This document shows positions 52,641 through 61,818 of a stretch of 64,000 nt of DNA, one piece after another; position 1 is the stretch's first letter; each line of letters starts with the position of its first letter. This stretch comes from Pseudomonas grimontii (lineage in GTDB: Bacteria; Pseudomonadota; Gammaproteobacteria; Pseudomonadales; Pseudomonadaceae): assembly GCF_007858185.1 (NCBI RefSeq), contig NZ_VFES01000011.1, forward strand, positions 1-64,000, read 5' to 3'. The notes under the pieces are model-generated. The model saw nothing but the letters and a program-made list of their open reading frames with translations. It made no database searches and had not been told where the DNA came from. Position numbers and translations under genes: made by a program.

Positions 52641-52726
52641 AGCTTCAAGCTTCAAGCTTCAAGCTTCAAGCTTCAAGCTTCAAGCCACATGAGCTTGCGG
52701 CTTGAAGCTTGTAACTTACCGCTTCA
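52641..52726. repeat. Tandem AGCTTCA heptamer array with inverted tail
   Basis: Six perfect copies of AGCTTCA (52641-52682) are followed by AGCC and then by inverted units (GCGGCTTGAAGCTTG, CGCTTCAA). The tract can fold into a long hairpin and lies between the convergent transporter and yggL-like genes. The copy number is likely to vary between strains. Related tracts lie at about 10008-10090 and 39686-39753. Confidence 0.85.
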
Positions 52727-53068
52727 ATTCTTGGAATTGATCGGCTTTTCCGGATACCACACGTCCAGCAGCGGGCTGACTTCAGCCTTGGTCAGCTCGG
52801 AACGGGTTTTCAGCCAGGCTTCGACAGCAGCGCGCTGCTCTTCGGAGACCGAGCCACGCTTCTGCAGGCAAACCAGACCGTAGTCATCGCCGCCGACATA
52901 GCCCAGACCGTTGGCTTCCATGGCTTCTTTGATGAATGCTTCGAGGAAAGCGTCGATAGCTTCTTCACTCAGGCCTTCTTTGAAGTCCAGGTTCAGTTCG
53001 AAACCCAGCTCTTGAAATTCATCAACGCACAGTTTTTTGCGCAGACGCTGGGAACGGTTAGTCGCCAT
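52724..53068 (-). CDS. yggL: YggL family 50S ribosome-binding protein (DUF469)
   Basis: 114 residues. The conserved features are the basic start MATNRSQRLRKKLCVDEFQE, the acidic middle GFELNLDFKEGLSEEAIDAF, GLGYVGGDDYGLVCLQKRG and the end PLLDVWYPE. The E. coli homologue associates with the large ribosomal subunit. ATG 53068 is chosen, with GAGGA upstream. Confidence 0.9.
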   Translation of the reverse strand: MATNRSQRLRKKLCVDEFQELGFELNLDFKEGLSEEAIDAFLEAFIKEAMEANGLGYVGGDDYGLVCLQKRGSVSEEQRAAVEAWLKTRSELTKAEVSPLLDVWYPEKPINSKN

Positions 53069-53305
53069 TGGAACAATCCTCATAAGTAATAACGGGCGGC
53101 ACTTTAGCAGTTTAAGGCGACGATTGCCCGACTCTCTGGGACAGGCGGCAGTTTGCCGTTAAAAAAACGCTGATTACCAGCTATCGTTCAGCTACAAGTG
53201 CCTTCACCTTGGGGCATAATGCCGACACTTTCATGACCATTGAGGGAATTTTCCTATTTACCCCTCGCCTTTTTCACCCTCCTCAGCAGTAGGGTTTTAC
53301 TTCTT

Positions 53306-54766
53306 ATGATCAAATCTTTGCGTCCATTGTTACTCGCCGGTTTTCTCCTGCCACTGGCCTTTTCCACTTCCGCTGCCCCGATCAATAACACCCTGCCCCC
53401 GAACGTCCAGCAGGCGCTCGCCAAGGCCAAGCTGCAAAACACTGCGCTGTCCCTGGTGATGATCCCGCTGAACGGCCCCGGCACCCCCACGGTATTCAAC
53501 GCCGACGTCTCGGTAAACCCGGCTTCCACCATGAAGCTGGTCACCACCTATGCGGCCCTGGAAATGCTCGGCCCCAACCACCAGTGGAAAACCGAGTTCT
53601 ACACCGACGGCACCCTCAGCGGTGGCGTGTTGCACGGCAACCTGTACCTCAAGGGCGGCGGCGACCCCAAGCTGAATATGGAAAAACTCTGGCTGCTGAT
53701 GCGCGACCTGCGGGCCAATGGCGTGCAGCAAGTCACCGGCGACCTGGTGCTGGACCGCAGTTTCTTCAACCAACCGCAGTTGCCGGAATTCAATGATGAT
53801 GGCAACGACGAGAACAAACCGTTCCTGGTCAAGCCCGACGCCCTGCTGGTCAACCTCAAGGCCCTGCGCTTTGTGACCCGCAACGACTCGGGCCGCGTGC
53901 TCGTATCGGTCGAGCCGCCGATTGCCAGCATCCGTATCGACAACCAGGTCAAGGCCTCCAACGCCAAGCAGTGCACCGGCGACGTACGCTACAACCCGGT
54001 CACAGGCGCCGATGGCAGTATGACGATCACCGTCAGCGGCCAATTGGCCGATGGCTGCAGTTCGCAAACCTACCTGTCGCTGCTGGACCACGCCACCTAC
54101 ACCGCCGGCGCCGTACGGGCGATCTGGCAGGAACTGGGCGGCAGCATCCAGGGCCGCGATATTCAGGCGCCGGTGCCCAAGGATGCCAAAGTGCTGGCCC
54201 GCGCGTTTTCGCCGGACCTGGCGGAAATCATCCGTGACATCAACAAATACAGTAACAACACCATGGCCCAGCAGTTGTTCCTGAGCCTGGGCGCACAGTT
54301 CCGCAACGATGCCGACGGCGACGATGCCAAGGCCGCGCAACGTGTGGTGCGCCAGTGGCTGGCGAAGAAAGGCATCACCGCGCCACACCTGGTGATGGAG
54401 AACGGTTCGGGCCTGTCCCGTGCCGAACGGGTCAGCGCCCGCGAGATGGCGGCCATGCTCCAAGCCGCCTGGAAAAGCCCCTACGCGGCGGAATACATCA
54501 GCTCGATGCCGATCGCCGGCACCGACGGCACTATGCGCAAACGCCTGAAGACCACCGCCATGCGTGGCGAAGCCCACGTCAAGACCGGTACCTTGAACAC
54601 CGTGCGCGCCATTGCCGGGTTCAGCCGCGACAACAACGGCAACACCTGGGCGGTAGTGGCGATCCTCAACGATCCGAAGCCGTGGGGCGCGTCGTCGGTG
54701 CTCGATCAGGTGCTGCTGGACCTGTACCGCCAGCCTAAATTGGCAGCGGCGGCTCCCGTCCTCTAA
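53306..54766 (+). CDS. dacB: D-alanyl-D-alanine carboxypeptidase/endopeptidase (PBP4 type)
   Basis: A 486-residue periplasmic class C penicillin-binding protein. A signal peptide (LLLAGFLLPLAFSTSAA) is followed by the three active-site motifs: STMK (residues 74-77), SNN in INKYSNNTMAQ, and KTG in HVKTGTLNTVRAIAG. A large insert between the first two motifs is typical of PBP4. ATG 53306 is used; the frame is open 22 codons upstream without a good start. A REP hairpin follows. Confidence 0.94.
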   Translation: MIKSLRPLLLAGFLLPLAFSTSAAPINNTLPPNVQQALAKAKLQNTALSLVMIPLNGPGTPTVFNADVSVNPASTMKLVTTYAALEMLGPNHQWKTEFYTDGTLSGGVLHGNLYLKGGGDPKLNMEKLWLLMRDLRANGVQQVTGDLVLDRSFFNQPQLPEFNDDGNDENKPFLVKPDALLVNLKALRFVTRNDSGRVLVSVEPPIASIRIDNQVKASNAKQCTGDVRYNPVTGADGSMTITVSGQLADGCSSQTYLSLLDHATYTAGAVRAIWQELGGSIQGRDIQAPVPKDAKVLARAFSPDLAEIIRDINKYSNNTMAQQLFLSLGAQFRNDADGDDAKAAQRVVRQWLAKKGITAPHLVMENGSGLSRAERVSAREMAAMLQAAWKSPYAAEYISSMPIAGTDGTMRKRLKTTAMRGEAHVKTGTLNTVRAIAGFSRDNNGNTWAVVAILNDPKPWGASSVLDQVLLDLYRQPKLAAAAPVL

Positions 54767-54782
54767 ACACACCGCAATCCCC

Positions 54783-54813
54783 TTGTGGGAGGGGGCTTGC
54801 TCCCTCCCACATT
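54783..54813. repeat. REP palindrome between dacB and the GGDEF gene
   Basis: TGTGGGAGGGGGC and TCCCTCCCACA form a single REP hairpin around TTGC, 17 bases after the dacB stop. It separates two convergent genes and likely terminates both. Confidence 0.8.
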
Positions 54814-54830
54814 GGACCCTGTGTCGGCCC

Positions 54831-57230
54831 TCAAGCCCGCACCCTCTCCGCCTCCACCCGGTCCCTGCCCGCTTGCTTGGCTACATACACCGCCGAGTCG
54901 GCGCGCAACAGCAGCCCATCGATGCCTTCATCCGCCCGCCAGCTGGCCACGCCAAAGCTGGCAGTGACGATGCCCACCGGCTCCATCGGCAGGCTACGCA
55001 GCGACTGCCACAACTCCACCGCCAGGCCATAAGCCTGCTCGCCATTGGTGTTGGGGCACAGCACCATAAACTCCTCGCCTCCCAGGCGGCAGAACACATC
55101 GGTACGGCGCAGACGCTGACTGATGCGCTTGCACAACTCCTGCAACACCCCGTCGCCAACCGCATGCCCATGCTGGTCGTTGATACGCTTGAAGTGATCG
55201 ATATCGAGCATGATCACCGACAGTGCCCCGCTGGTCCGATTGAGCCTGGCCATCTCGGCCCTGAGGCGGTCCTGGAAATAGCGACGGTTGTGAATCCCGG
55301 TCAGGGAATCTGTGATGGACAGCGCGCGCAGTTCCTCTTCAACCCGCTTCAAATCGGAAATGTCCGACACATAGCCATGCCACAGCGTACCGCCCCCCGG
55401 TAACTCTTCCGGAGTGGCCTCGCCGCGAATCCAGCGCAAACCCCGTTGCGGCAACTGCACCCGGTACTCTTCGCGCCAGTGGCTCAACTGCAACGCCGAC
55501 AGACGAATAGAGGTCCGCACCCGGTCCGCGTCCAGCGGGTGGATTCGCTCGAATACCTTCTTCGCATCCTGCTGCAATACCCCTGTTTCAATCTCATAAA
55601 TGTCGCGCATACCATCGCTGGCGTAGATAAACCGCCAGTTGTCCTGGGGTTCCAGGGTGAACTGGAAGATCCCGCCAGGCACATGGGCGCTGAGTTTCTT
55701 GAGCAGGCGATCGCGTACCGCCAGCGCTTCGTAGGCCCGTTTCTGCTCGGTGATGTCCAGATAGATCGCCAAGTGCCCGATCCACAAACCGTGATCATCC
55801 AGTAGCACAGTGGCCAGCATGTTCACGGTCAACGGGCTGCCATCCTGGCGCACCAAGGTCCACTCGCGAGCTTCATGCAGGTTGTCGGGGCTCTCCACCA
55901 GCATCGCCTGGCCGGCAGGAATACGCTTGCCCAGGGTCACGCTCAAGCTGGCGGAACGTGCTTCCAGTTCCAGCGCCAGGTGCAGGCTTTCCAGAGTCAA
56001 TTTGCCTACCACCTGCTCGGACTTGAACCCAAGCATCTGTTCGGCACCGGCGTTGAAGGTGTTGATGACGCCGCGCAGGTCGGTGGCAATGATGGCGACC
56101 TGGGTGGCCGCATTCAGCACGCTGCGCAATTGGCCGTGGGCACCGCGCAACTCCTGCTCACGCAGACGCAACTGCGCCGTGCGCTGCTCCACCAGTATCA
56201 AGGCACGCTGACGCTGGCTGACCAGCACATAGAGCAAGGCGCTGAGTAACAGGCTGAGCAACCCACCCATGGTCAGGATGCTGGTCAGCGAGGAATGGTT
56301 GGCCTGGTCGAACACTTGGCTCGGTCGCAGGGTCAGGGCATAGACATGGTCACCCAACGTCAGGCGGCGCGCAGCTAGCAGGTCACTCTCGGCCACCGCA
56401 TTGCTGGACTCGTAGAGCACGCGGTTTTGCAGGTCGGAGGTATCGACAATCTGCATCACCAGGGTGTCCCGTCCCGGCTTGGGCAAGCCATCGGCGACCA
56501 ACTGGCGCATGCTGATCACCGCCATCACGTAGCCATGAAGCTCATTCCGGGATTGTTCGTAGGTGGGCAGGCGACTGACCGGCGCGACCAGCAACACCCC
56601 AGTCGCGTAGGCAGGCTCGACACCTACCAGTTGCATGGGTTGGGACACCGCCAGCTTGCCGCTCTTTTGCGCACGCTCAAGGGCCGAGCGCCGCAGCGGC
56701 TGGGCCAGCAGATCAAACCCCAGGGGCGAGCCCAGCAGACTTTGAGTCTGGGTATAGAGCACCGGGACGTATTCATCACGCTCGGGCGCCGGGGCCAGTT
56801 CTCCAGCGCTGTTTAACTCACGGATGACAAAGGGTACTCCACGCTGGCGGGACACCTCTTGTTCAAACTGGCTGCGCTGTTCGCGAAACACGCGGGGTGC
56901 CCAGGAGTAGGCCCGAGCGCGCAACAACAATGGCTGGGCAAACCCATCGAACTCTTCGCGGGACACCTCACCGGAGTTGACGAAGAACCGCCGCAGGCTG
57001 TTCAGGCGTTGTTCCTGATCCTCGAAGCGTTCCTGCAAGCGGGTATAACGCTCGTTGACCAGCAACTGAAAGCGCTGGCGTACCTGTTGCTGATAGAGGT
57101 CGGAGGCAGCCCAGGCGACGATAGCCGTCAGCGCAAAACCCGCCAATAACACCACCGATGCCACCAGCCAAGCCGACGCCTGTTCACTGATAAAGCCTAG
57201 GATTTTCGGGCGAACAGCTTGCGACGGCAT
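54831..57230 (-). CDS. Membrane-bound CHASE-PAS-GGDEF diguanylate cyclase
   Basis: 799 residues. Two membrane segments (WLVASVVLLAGFALTAIVAWA, about 20-41, and LTMGGLLSLLLSALLYVLVS, about 315-335) enclose a periplasmic CHASE sensor with RRFFVNSGEVSREEFDGF and YSWAPRV. Two PAS regions follow (VAIIATDLRGVINTFNAGAE; then FQFTLEPQDNWRFIYAS with a PAC end DISDLKRVEEE). The C-terminal GGDEF domain has DSLTGIHNRRYF and the active-site variant GGEEF in CRLGGEEF, expected to make cyclic di-GMP. No EAL domain is present. Signal unknown. Confidence 0.92.
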   Translation of the reverse strand: MPSQAVRPKILGFISEQASAWLVASVVLLAGFALTAIVAWAASDLYQQQVRQRFQLLVNERYTRLQERFEDQEQRLNSLRRFFVNSGEVSREEFDGFAQPLLLRARAYSWAPRVFREQRSQFEQEVSRQRGVPFVIRELNSAGELAPAPERDEYVPVLYTQTQSLLGSPLGFDLLAQPLRRSALERAQKSGKLAVSQPMQLVGVEPAYATGVLLVAPVSRLPTYEQSRNELHGYVMAVISMRQLVADGLPKPGRDTLVMQIVDTSDLQNRVLYESSNAVAESDLLAARRLTLGDHVYALTLRPSQVFDQANHSSLTSILTMGGLLSLLLSALLYVLVSQRQRALILVEQRTAQLRLREQELRGAHGQLRSVLNAATQVAIIATDLRGVINTFNAGAEQMLGFKSEQVVGKLTLESLHLALELEARSASLSVTLGKRIPAGQAMLVESPDNLHEAREWTLVRQDGSPLTVNMLATVLLDDHGLWIGHLAIYLDITEQKRAYEALAVRDRLLKKLSAHVPGGIFQFTLEPQDNWRFIYASDGMRDIYEIETGVLQQDAKKVFERIHPLDADRVRTSIRLSALQLSHWREEYRVQLPQRGLRWIRGEATPEELPGGGTLWHGYVSDISDLKRVEEELRALSITDSLTGIHNRRYFQDRLRAEMARLNRTSGALSVIMLDIDHFKRINDQHGHAVGDGVLQELCKRISQRLRRTDVFCRLGGEEFMVLCPNTNGEQAYGLAVELWQSLRSLPMEPVGIVTASFGVASWRADEGIDGLLLRADSAVYVAKQAGRDRVEAERVRA

Positions 57231-57316
57231 AGGCAACACTCACAACGCCAGCCTGCGGGGGGGCCACTTTGGTTAGGCCCTAAGTTATAGCCATCGGCCA
57301 TGAGTTTGACCAGCGT

Positions 57317-57360
57317 AAAAAAGCCGCAAGCCGGGAATAATCCAGGCTTGCGGCTTTTTT
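57317..57360. terminator. Strong bidirectional intrinsic terminator
   Basis: AAAAAAGCCGCAAGCC pairs with GGCTTGCGGCTTTTTT around a 12-base loop. It lies 10 bases beyond the rlmL stop on the minus strand and upstream of the GGDEF gene. Confidence 0.92.
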
Positions 57361-57370
57361 GTGGCGGTGA

Positions 57371-59635
57371 TCAGCGAGCCATGATTTTCCACGCCCGGTG
57401 GATCTTCGCATTACGCGCAAAATCCGGATCGATGGTCTTGTCGCTGATTTCCTCGACCGCATAGCGTTCGCTGAGGTTGTCCTCCAGCTGGAACTTGCGG
57501 AAATTGTTCGAGAAGTACAGCACGCCGCCCGGTGCCAGGCGCGCCATGGCCAGGTCGAGCAACTGCACGTGGTCCCGCTGGACGTCGAAGATGCCTTCCA
57601 TGCGCTTGGAGTTGGAGAAGGTCGGCGGATCGATGAAGATCATGTCGAACTCATCGCGGCTGGCGTCCAGCCAGGCCATCACGTCACCCTGCTCCAGGCG
57701 GTTCTTGTCGGAGAAACCGTTGAGCGAGAAGTTGCGACGGGCCCAGTCCAGGTAAGTCTTGGACAAGTCGACGCTGGTGGTGCTGCGCGCGCCGCCCTTG
57801 GCTGCATGCACACTGGCCGTGGCGGTGTAGCAATACAGGTTGAGGAAACGCTTGCCGGCCGCTTCCTTTTGGATGCGCATGCGCATCGGACGGTGATCGA
57901 GGAACAGACCGGTGTCCAGGTAGTCGGTGAGGTTGACCAGCAGCTTCACGCCGCCTTCGCTGACCTCGGTGAACTTGCCCTGGGCGCTCTGGCGCTCGTA
58001 CTGCTTGGTACCGCTCTGGCGCTCGCGACGCTTGACCACCACGCGGCTCTTGTCGATGTTCAGTGCCTGGGGAATGGCGGCCAGGGCATCGAACATGCGT
58101 GCCGAGGCTTTTTCCGGGTCGATGGACTTCGGCGCAGCGTATTCCTGGACGTGGACCCAATCATGGTAAAGGTCGATGGCCATGGAGTATTCGGGCATAT
58201 CGGCGTCGTACACGCGGTAGCAATCCACGCCTTCACGCTTGGCCCACTTGCCCAATTGCTTGAGGTTCTTTTGCAGGCGGTTGGCGAACATCTGTCCGCC
58301 CTCGCTCAGGCGCGCCTGCTCGACCACAGGGGCCGGGGCTGGCTTGATCGGGTTGCCGTTCTTGTTGTACTGGCGCTCTTGTGGCTCGGTCGGGGCCTGG
58401 TCGTAAACGGCCTGCTCACGTTCAGCCTGGCGCTGTTCCGGGGTACGACGCTCGCCGGTGACGAACTGATCCGGGTTGACCTTGATCAGCAGCAATTTGC
58501 ACGGCAGCGCGCCGTTCCAGAACGAATACTGCTTGTGGCTGCGAATACCCATGCGCTTGCCCAGGTCCGGCGCGCCGGTGAACACCGCCGCTTCCCAGCC
58601 CATGCAAGCCTGACGCAGACGCTCGCCGAGGTTCTGGTAGAGGTACAACAGGCTGGCTTCGTCACCCAGACGCTCGCCGTAGGGCGGGTTGCAGATCACC
58701 AGGCCTTTCTGGTTCTGGTCCGGGCGAGGCTCGAAGGTGCCGACTTCGCCCTGGTACACCTTGATCCAGTGGCTGAGACCGGCGCGCTCGATGTTGTTGC
58801 GTGCAGGCTGGATCAGGCGCGGGTCGGCTTCGTAGCCCCGCACCCACAACGGCGGTTTGTTCATGCCAATGGCCGCGCGTTCAGTGGCCTCGGCGTGCAG
58901 CTTCTTCCACAACGCCGGGACGTGACCGAGCCAGGTGGTGAAGCCCCACAACTCGCGATTCAGGTTAGGTGCCATGTCGGCGGCAATCATTGCGCCTTCC
59001 ACCAGGAAGGTGCCCACGCCGCACATCGGGTCAGTCAGCGCGCCGCCTTCGGCAGCAATACGCGGCCAGCCGGCGCGAATCAGGATCGCCGCTGCCAGGT
59101 TTTCCTTCAACGGCGCGGCGCCCTGCTGCAGGCGGTAGCCGCGCTGGTGCAGGCTGTGGCCGGACAGGTCGAGGGACAGGATGGCTTCGCCACGGTCCAG
59201 GCGCAGGTGGATGCGCAGGTCCGGGTTGATCTTGTCGATGGACGGACGTTCGCCGGTCGGGGTGCGCAGCTTGTCGACGATCGCATCCTTGACCTTCAGC
59301 GCACCGAAGTGGGTGTTGTCGATGCCCGAACCGTGACCGCTGAATTCCACTGCCAGGGTACCGTCAGAGACCATGTGATCGGCCCATTCAATATCCAGCA
59401 CGCCGTGGTAGAGGTCTTCGGCGTCCTTCATCGGGAAGCGCTTGAGCACCAGCAACACACGGTTGGCCAGACGCGACCAGAGGCACAGGCGGTAGGCGGT
59501 TTCCATGTCGGCCATGCCGCGCACGGCCGAAGTGTGCTCGCGGGCTTCCTCAAGGCCAAGCCCGACGGCTTCCTCGATCAGCAGGCCTTCGAGGCCCTTG
59601 GGGCAGGTGAGGAAGAGTTCAAAACGGTCCGACAT
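57371..59635 (-). CDS. rlmL: Bifunctional 23S rRNA methyltransferase RlmKL (m2G2445 / m7G2069)
   Basis: 754 residues. An N-terminal THUMP domain is followed by the first methyltransferase with NPPYGERLGD (about residue 310) and LTDPMCGVGTFLVEGA. A basic linker precedes the second methyltransferase (RlmK), with FLNLYCYTATASVHAAKGGA and FDMIFIDPPTFSNSKRM. The fused form is typical of gammaproteobacteria. ATG 59635 (MSDRFELFLTCPKGLE) is the family start. The frame runs 72 codons further upstream without support. Confidence 0.95.
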   Translation of the reverse strand: MSDRFELFLTCPKGLEGLLIEEAVGLGLEEAREHTSAVRGMADMETAYRLCLWSRLANRVLLVLKRFPMKDAEDLYHGVLDIEWADHMVSDGTLAVEFSGHGSGIDNTHFGALKVKDAIVDKLRTPTGERPSIDKINPDLRIHLRLDRGEAILSLDLSGHSLHQRGYRLQQGAAPLKENLAAAILIRAGWPRIAAEGGALTDPMCGVGTFLVEGAMIAADMAPNLNRELWGFTTWLGHVPALWKKLHAEATERAAIGMNKPPLWVRGYEADPRLIQPARNNIERAGLSHWIKVYQGEVGTFEPRPDQNQKGLVICNPPYGERLGDEASLLYLYQNLGERLRQACMGWEAAVFTGAPDLGKRMGIRSHKQYSFWNGALPCKLLLIKVNPDQFVTGERRTPEQRQAEREQAVYDQAPTEPQERQYNKNGNPIKPAPAPVVEQARLSEGGQMFANRLQKNLKQLGKWAKREGVDCYRVYDADMPEYSMAIDLYHDWVHVQEYAAPKSIDPEKASARMFDALAAIPQALNIDKSRVVVKRRERQSGTKQYERQSAQGKFTEVSEGGVKLLVNLTDYLDTGLFLDHRPMRMRIQKEAAGKRFLNLYCYTATASVHAAKGGARSTTSVDLSKTYLDWARRNFSLNGFSDKNRLEQGDVMAWLDASRDEFDMIFIDPPTFSNSKRMEGIFDVQRDHVQLLDLAMARLAPGGVLYFSNNFRKFQLEDNLSERYAVEEISDKTIDPDFARNAKIHRAWKIMAR

Positions 59636-60062
59636 GGGGCATTCCAGGCTTTTCAGCAATAAATGAACGGGCGACGCATCGCCGGCTCGGTTTTCAAGCA
59701 AGCACTTTTCTTGAAGAGTGCTCGCGTGGCACGAATGTGCCGTTCCACCCCGTCTGACGGGCCTTAGGGCCTTTATTGACGGGGCAGAAAAAGAATTTTC
59801 AGCAACAAAAAGAAATATCCCGACCCTTCGTCGAATAATAACCGACAGCAACAGAAGGACATTCTCACTAAAGGATTAAACCCATCCTCTTTGCAGGGTG
59901 CATCATAGCTGGCTTTGCCCAACAAATGGGGCGAAAAGCCATCCCAGCTTATGGCTATAGCATCGTTATCGTTACGTGCTTATGACAAAACGATCATTGA
60001 ATCCATGTGACCTATTGGTTAGAACTCAACACAGGTTGGCGCCGTAATGACGCCGACACTTA
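59636..60062. other. Intergenic region between divergent rlmL and rmf
   Basis: It holds the promoters of rlmL (minus) and rmf (plus). Apart from short inverted repeats (for example CCCCGTC...GACGGGG at about 59748-59783) I see no gene. The region is AT-richer than the genes around it. Confidence 0.6.
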
Positions 60063-60128
60063 GGCTCGCCACGCCGGCAGCGAGCCCACCAACGGCAGAA
60101 AAACTCTGCCCGGCCTCAGACGAGGCCG
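60063..60128 (+). promoter_or_regulatory. Structured 5' leader of rmf (three tandem hairpins)
   Basis: Three perfect stems in a row: GGCTCGC/GCGAGCC (60063-60086), GGCAGA/TCTGCC (60094-60110) and CGGCCTC/GAGGCCG (60111-60128), ending 39 bases before the rmf ATG. A conserved RNA called the rmf motif has been reported upstream of rmf in Pseudomonas, and this is at the right place, though I cannot align it to the published model. Confidence 0.6.
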
Positions 60129-60167
60129 AAGGATATCAAGACAGTCAACAAGTGAGGGAAACACCCT

Positions 60168-60383
60168 ATGAGAAGACTTAAGCGTGATCCGTTGGAAAGA
60201 GCATTTTTACGCGGATATCAATATGGCGTTCATGGCAAATCCCGTGAGCTTTGCCCATTTACTCTACCGTCGGTACGCCAAGCCTGGATCAACGGCTGGC
60301 GAGAAGGACGCGGCGACAACTGGGACGGTATGACTGGCACTGCGGGAATCCACAGACTCAACGAACTTCACGCCGTCGGCTAA
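60168..60383 (+). CDS. rmf: Ribosome modulation factor
   Basis: A 71-residue basic protein that dimerises 70S ribosomes into inactive 100S particles in stationary phase. It begins MRRLKRDPLERAFLRGYQYG and has GKSRELCPF and RQAWINGWREGRGD, all conserved in RMF. GAGGGA precedes the ATG. It is transcribed alone and followed by a terminator. Confidence 0.95.
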   Translation: MRRLKRDPLERAFLRGYQYGVHGKSRELCPFTLPSVRQAWINGWREGRGDNWDGMTGTAGIHRLNELHAVG

Positions 60384-60468
60384 TCAAGGGCATTTAATTC
60401 CGACACCACCACGAATATGTAATGACTTAACCACGCACGCCCTATCCAGGCGGCGGGCTTCGGCCCAG

Positions 60469-60494
60469 GGGCTCCTTTTAAGGAGCCCTTTTTT
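60469..60494 (+). terminator. Intrinsic terminator of rmf
   Basis: GGGCTCCTT-TT-AAGGAGCCC is followed by six T, about 85 bases after the rmf stop. Confidence 0.9.
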
Positions 60495-60521
60495 ATTGGC
60501 ATGAAAATAATGAGCACTACC

Positions 60522-60547
60522 GTAGGAGCGAGCTTGCTCGCTCCTAC
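60522..60547. repeat. REP palindrome overlapping the pyrD stop
   Basis: GTAGGAGCGAGC-TT-GCTCGCTCCTAC is a perfect 12-base inverted repeat of a third REP class. Its right arm contains the TAG stop of pyrD (60544-60546). Confidence 0.85.
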
Positions 60548-61566
60548 ACGCGCAATGCCGCAATCGCATCCACTGACTGGCGGATCAGCGCCGGGCCTTT
60601 ATAAATAAAGCCAGAGTACAACTGCACCAGGCTCGCACCCGCAGCGATCTTCTCGGCTGCATGCTTGCCTTCGGTGATGCCGCCCACCGCGATGATCGGC
60701 AAACGCCCGGCCAGCTCTGCGGCCAGCACCTTGACGATATGGGTGCTCTGGTCACGCACCGGCGCGCCCGACAGACCACCCGCTTCATCGCCATGGGCCA
60801 AGCCCTCGACGCCCACACGGCTGAGGGTGGTGTTGGTCGCAATCACCGCGTCCATGCCCGAATCCACCAGGGCCTGGGCCACCAGCACGGTTTCTTCGTC
60901 GCTCATGTCCGGGGCAATCTTGATTGCCAGCGGCACGCGCTTGCCATGGCGCACGGCCAGGTCTTCCTGGCGCTGGCGCAGGGCTTCGAGCAGTTGCTTG
61001 AGCGAATCGCCGAACTGCAGGCTGCGCAGGCCTGGGGTGTTGGGCGAACTGACGTTGACGGTGACATAGCTGGCGTGGGCGTAGACCTTGTCCAGGCAGA
61101 TCAGGTAGTCATCCACCGCGCGCTCGACCGGTGTGTCAAAGTTCTTGCCGATATTGATGCCCAGGATGCCCGTGTACTTTGCGGCCTCGACACGCGACAG
61201 CAGATGGTCGACGCCCAGGTTGTTGAACCCCATGCGATTGATGATCGCCTCGGCGTCCGGCAGGCGGAAGATACGCGGCTTGGGGTTGCCCGGTTGCGGT
61301 CGCGGCGTCACGGTGCCGATCTCCACAAACCCGAAACCCAGCTGCGCGAAGCCATCGATGGCCGCACCGTTCTTGTCCAGGCCGGCGGCCAGTCCGACCG
61401 GGTTGGGGAAGTGGAGCCCCATCACCGACACCGGCATTTTTGCCGGCGCCTTGCATACCAGGCCATTGAGCCCCAGACGGCCACCGGCGCCGATCAGGTC
61501 CAGGGACAGATCGTGGGAGGTTTCCGGGGAAAGTTTGAACAACAGCTGGCGGGCCAGGGTATACAT
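60544..61566 (-). CDS. pyrD: Dihydroorotate dehydrogenase (quinone), class 2
   Basis: A 340-residue FMN enzyme of pyrimidine synthesis, bound to the inner membrane through an N-terminal amphipathic helix (MYTLARQLLFKLSPETSHD). Core motifs: NPVGLAAGLDKNG, FGFVEIGTVTPRPQPGNP, NRMGFNNLGVD, VTVNVSSPNTPGLR (with the catalytic serine of class 2) and IAVGGITEG. Length is typical. Its stop lies inside a REP palindrome. Confidence 0.95.
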   Translation of the reverse strand: MYTLARQLLFKLSPETSHDLSLDLIGAGGRLGLNGLVCKAPAKMPVSVMGLHFPNPVGLAAGLDKNGAAIDGFAQLGFGFVEIGTVTPRPQPGNPKPRIFRLPDAEAIINRMGFNNLGVDHLLSRVEAAKYTGILGINIGKNFDTPVERAVDDYLICLDKVYAHASYVTVNVSSPNTPGLRSLQFGDSLKQLLEALRQRQEDLAVRHGKRVPLAIKIAPDMSDEETVLVAQALVDSGMDAVIATNTTLSRVGVEGLAHGDEAGGLSGAPVRDQSTHIVKVLAAELAGRLPIIAVGGITEGKHAAEKIAAGASLVQLYSGFIYKGPALIRQSVDAIAALRV

Positions 61567-61716
61567 GGGCAGGCTAGACTCGGATGGCGGCGAAAGGTGG
61601 CAGCGATTATAGCCGGGGTGACAGGGTGCACGCGAGGCGTGCCGCCTAAACGTCAGCAGCGTTGCTGTACCGGGGCCTCGTAACGTGCCCGGATTTTTCT
61701 GCGTAGTACAAAGGCC

Positions 61717-61742
61717 CCTGCCGCCACCTAGGTAGCGGCAGG
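61717..61742 (-). terminator. Possible terminator downstream of the HilA-like gene
   Basis: CCTGCCGC and GCGGCAGG form a stem around a loop that is itself a dyad (ACCTAGGT). On the minus strand only three T follow, so termination may be weak. It lies about 76 bases after the regulator's stop. The surrounding gap 61567-61818 has no gene. Confidence 0.4.
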
Positions 61743-61818
61743 CGGTTTCCTACCAGCGATAGGCCATTGTCTGGTCGCCACTCCTCACCTGGTCAGGCAA
61801 CAGTAACCTGCGCAGAAC

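Noticed and set aside
54831..57230. Possible degenerate (inactive) GGDEF domain
   Set aside because: The site reads GGEEF within CRLGGEEF, a normal active variant, and the substrate motif DSLTGIHNRR is intact.
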